64,000 nt of DNA from Willaertia magna (taxonomy: Eukaryota > Heterolobosea > Eutetramitea > Acrasida > Naegleriidae): positions 1 to 64,000 of the forward strand of contig CADWAF010004819.1 in assembly GCA_902984215.1 (NCBI GenBank). The letters are read 5' to 3'. Both the position numbers and the translations under genes were made by a program. Position 1 is the stretch's first letter. Each line of letters begins with the position of its first letter. Positions 63,274-64,000 of this stretch are shown here, piece by piece. Under the pieces are notes generated by a model. It was given only the letters and a program-made list of their open reading frames with translations. It did not search any database and was not told the origin of the DNA.

Positions 63274-64000
63274 AATGTCCACTCCAACTGGCGAACAACA
63301 ACCAACTGAACAAGGTGAAAGAAGAACCAGAGGTACCTTTGGAAGAAGAGAAGGTGGTGATAGAAATGATAGAAGAGGTGGTGATAGAAGAGGAGGTAGA
63401 AAACAAAAGAGAGCAGAACCTCAAGATGAAGAATTAAAATCATGGGTACCAGTCACTAAATTAGGTAGATTAGTTAGAGAAGGAAAATTCAAAACATTAG
63501 AAGAAATCTTTGTCCACTCTCTCCCAATCAAAGAACATCAAATTATCAATGTTTTCTTAGGAAAGAAATTATCTGATGATGTCATGAAAATCTCTCCAGT
63601 TCAAAAGCAAACTACTGCAGGTCAAAGAACCCGTTTCAAGGCTGTTGTAGTTGTTGGTGATTCTGAACATCATTGCGGTTTAGGTGTTAAGGTATCTTCT
63701 GAAGTTGCTACTGCTATCAGAGGTGCAATCATTCTTGCTAAATTATCTATTGTTCCAACCAGAAAGGGATATTGGGGTAACAAGATCGGTGAACCTCACA
63801 CCGTTCCATGTAAATTAACTGGTAAATGCGGTTCTGTTAGAGTTAGATTAGTTCCAGCACCAAGAGGTTCAGGTTTAGTTGCATCTCCTGTTCCAAAGAA
63901 ACTTTTATCCTTAGGTGGTTATACTGATGTTTTCACAAGCTCATCAGGTCACACAAAGACATTAGCTAACTTCGTTAAAGCAACTTTCGATGCAATCAAG
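63274..64000 (+). CDS. RPS2: 40S ribosomal protein uS5 (RPS2), 3'-truncated by the window
   Basis: This small-subunit ribosomal protein lies on the head near the mRNA channel. It begins at the ATG at 63274, after an A-rich leader, with an Arg/Gly-rich N-terminus ([24 protein letters not shown]) typical of eukaryotic uS5. Visible family blocks are [36 protein letters not shown] and [15 protein letters not shown]. The reading frame remains open to the window edge at residue 242 or so; the usual length is about 260-290 aa, so little is missing. Codon use is more G/C-rich and regular than in neighbouring genes, as expected for a highly expressed gene. Confidence 0.96.

Noticed and set aside
1..64000. 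Transposons, tRNA/rRNA genes, CRISPR arrays and biosynthetic or defence clusters
   Set aside because: No transposase, terminal repeats, cloverleaf with matching anticodon arm, spaced direct repeats or clustered pathway genes were seen by eye on either strand.

Overview
This window looks like nuclear DNA of an amoeboid protist with a compact, very A+T-rich genome, most likely a heterolobosean of the Naegleria/Willaertia group. The evidence is eukaryotic gene content, short GT-AG introns (about 40-95 nt, mostly GTAAGT or GTATGT donors), A-rich leaders directly before start codons, poly-Asn/Gln tracts, RCC1-like genes, and a divergent alpha-tubulin of the kind known from Naegleria mitotic tubulins. 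The lineage is inferred from content; no rRNA or marker was searched. I count 43 supported protein-coding genes. I saw no tRNA or rRNA gene, transposon or CRISPR array.

Layout. 0-12 kb: COP9 signalosome subunit 2, a membrane-anchored purple acid phosphatase, a Mis18-domain protein divergent from a very large helical protein of unknown function, a type II membrane protein and a probably myristoylated EF-hand protein. 12-22 kb: a small secreted cationic repeat protein, the divergent alpha-tubulin, a secreted copper-site (BIM1/X325-like) protein, an RCC1-like protein and the nuclear 5'-3' exonuclease XRN2/RAT1. 22-32 kb: a frame-broken quinone oxidoreductase, casein kinase 1, PCF11, a PDRG1-like prefoldin, a cyclin, a second RCC1-like protein, a protein with ribosomal P1-like parts, and membrane or unknown proteins. 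32-47 kb: a mitochondrial m-AAA protease, cohesin RAD21, a GOLPH3-like protein, a pseudokinase-C2 protein and a sirtuin fused to a C-CAP/TBCC-like domain. 47-64 kb: a Zn2Cys6 transcription factor, a METTL21-like methyltransferase, an RNF121-type RING protein, a ureohydrolase, a UBA protein, PEX4-like E2, APC13, COQ4, a mucolipin-type TRP channel, a Ras GTPase and the start of ribosomal protein uS5/RPS2.

The genes are ordinary neighbours, not an operon or a mobile island. Several act in the cell cycle (Mis18, alpha-tubulin, CK1, cyclin, RAD21, APC13) or in mRNA 3'-end formation and termination (PCF11, XRN2). I did not find a self-contained novel system such as a defence or biosynthetic cluster. 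The most unusual items are individual proteins (the P1-like fusion, the sirtuin fusion, the copper-site protein, the cationic repeat protein and the divergent tubulin) and the extreme compaction: convergent genes whose stop codons overlap or abut, and tandem genes 4-34 bp apart. Exon boundaries were placed by hand from splice sites and reading frame, so individual junctions could be wrong.
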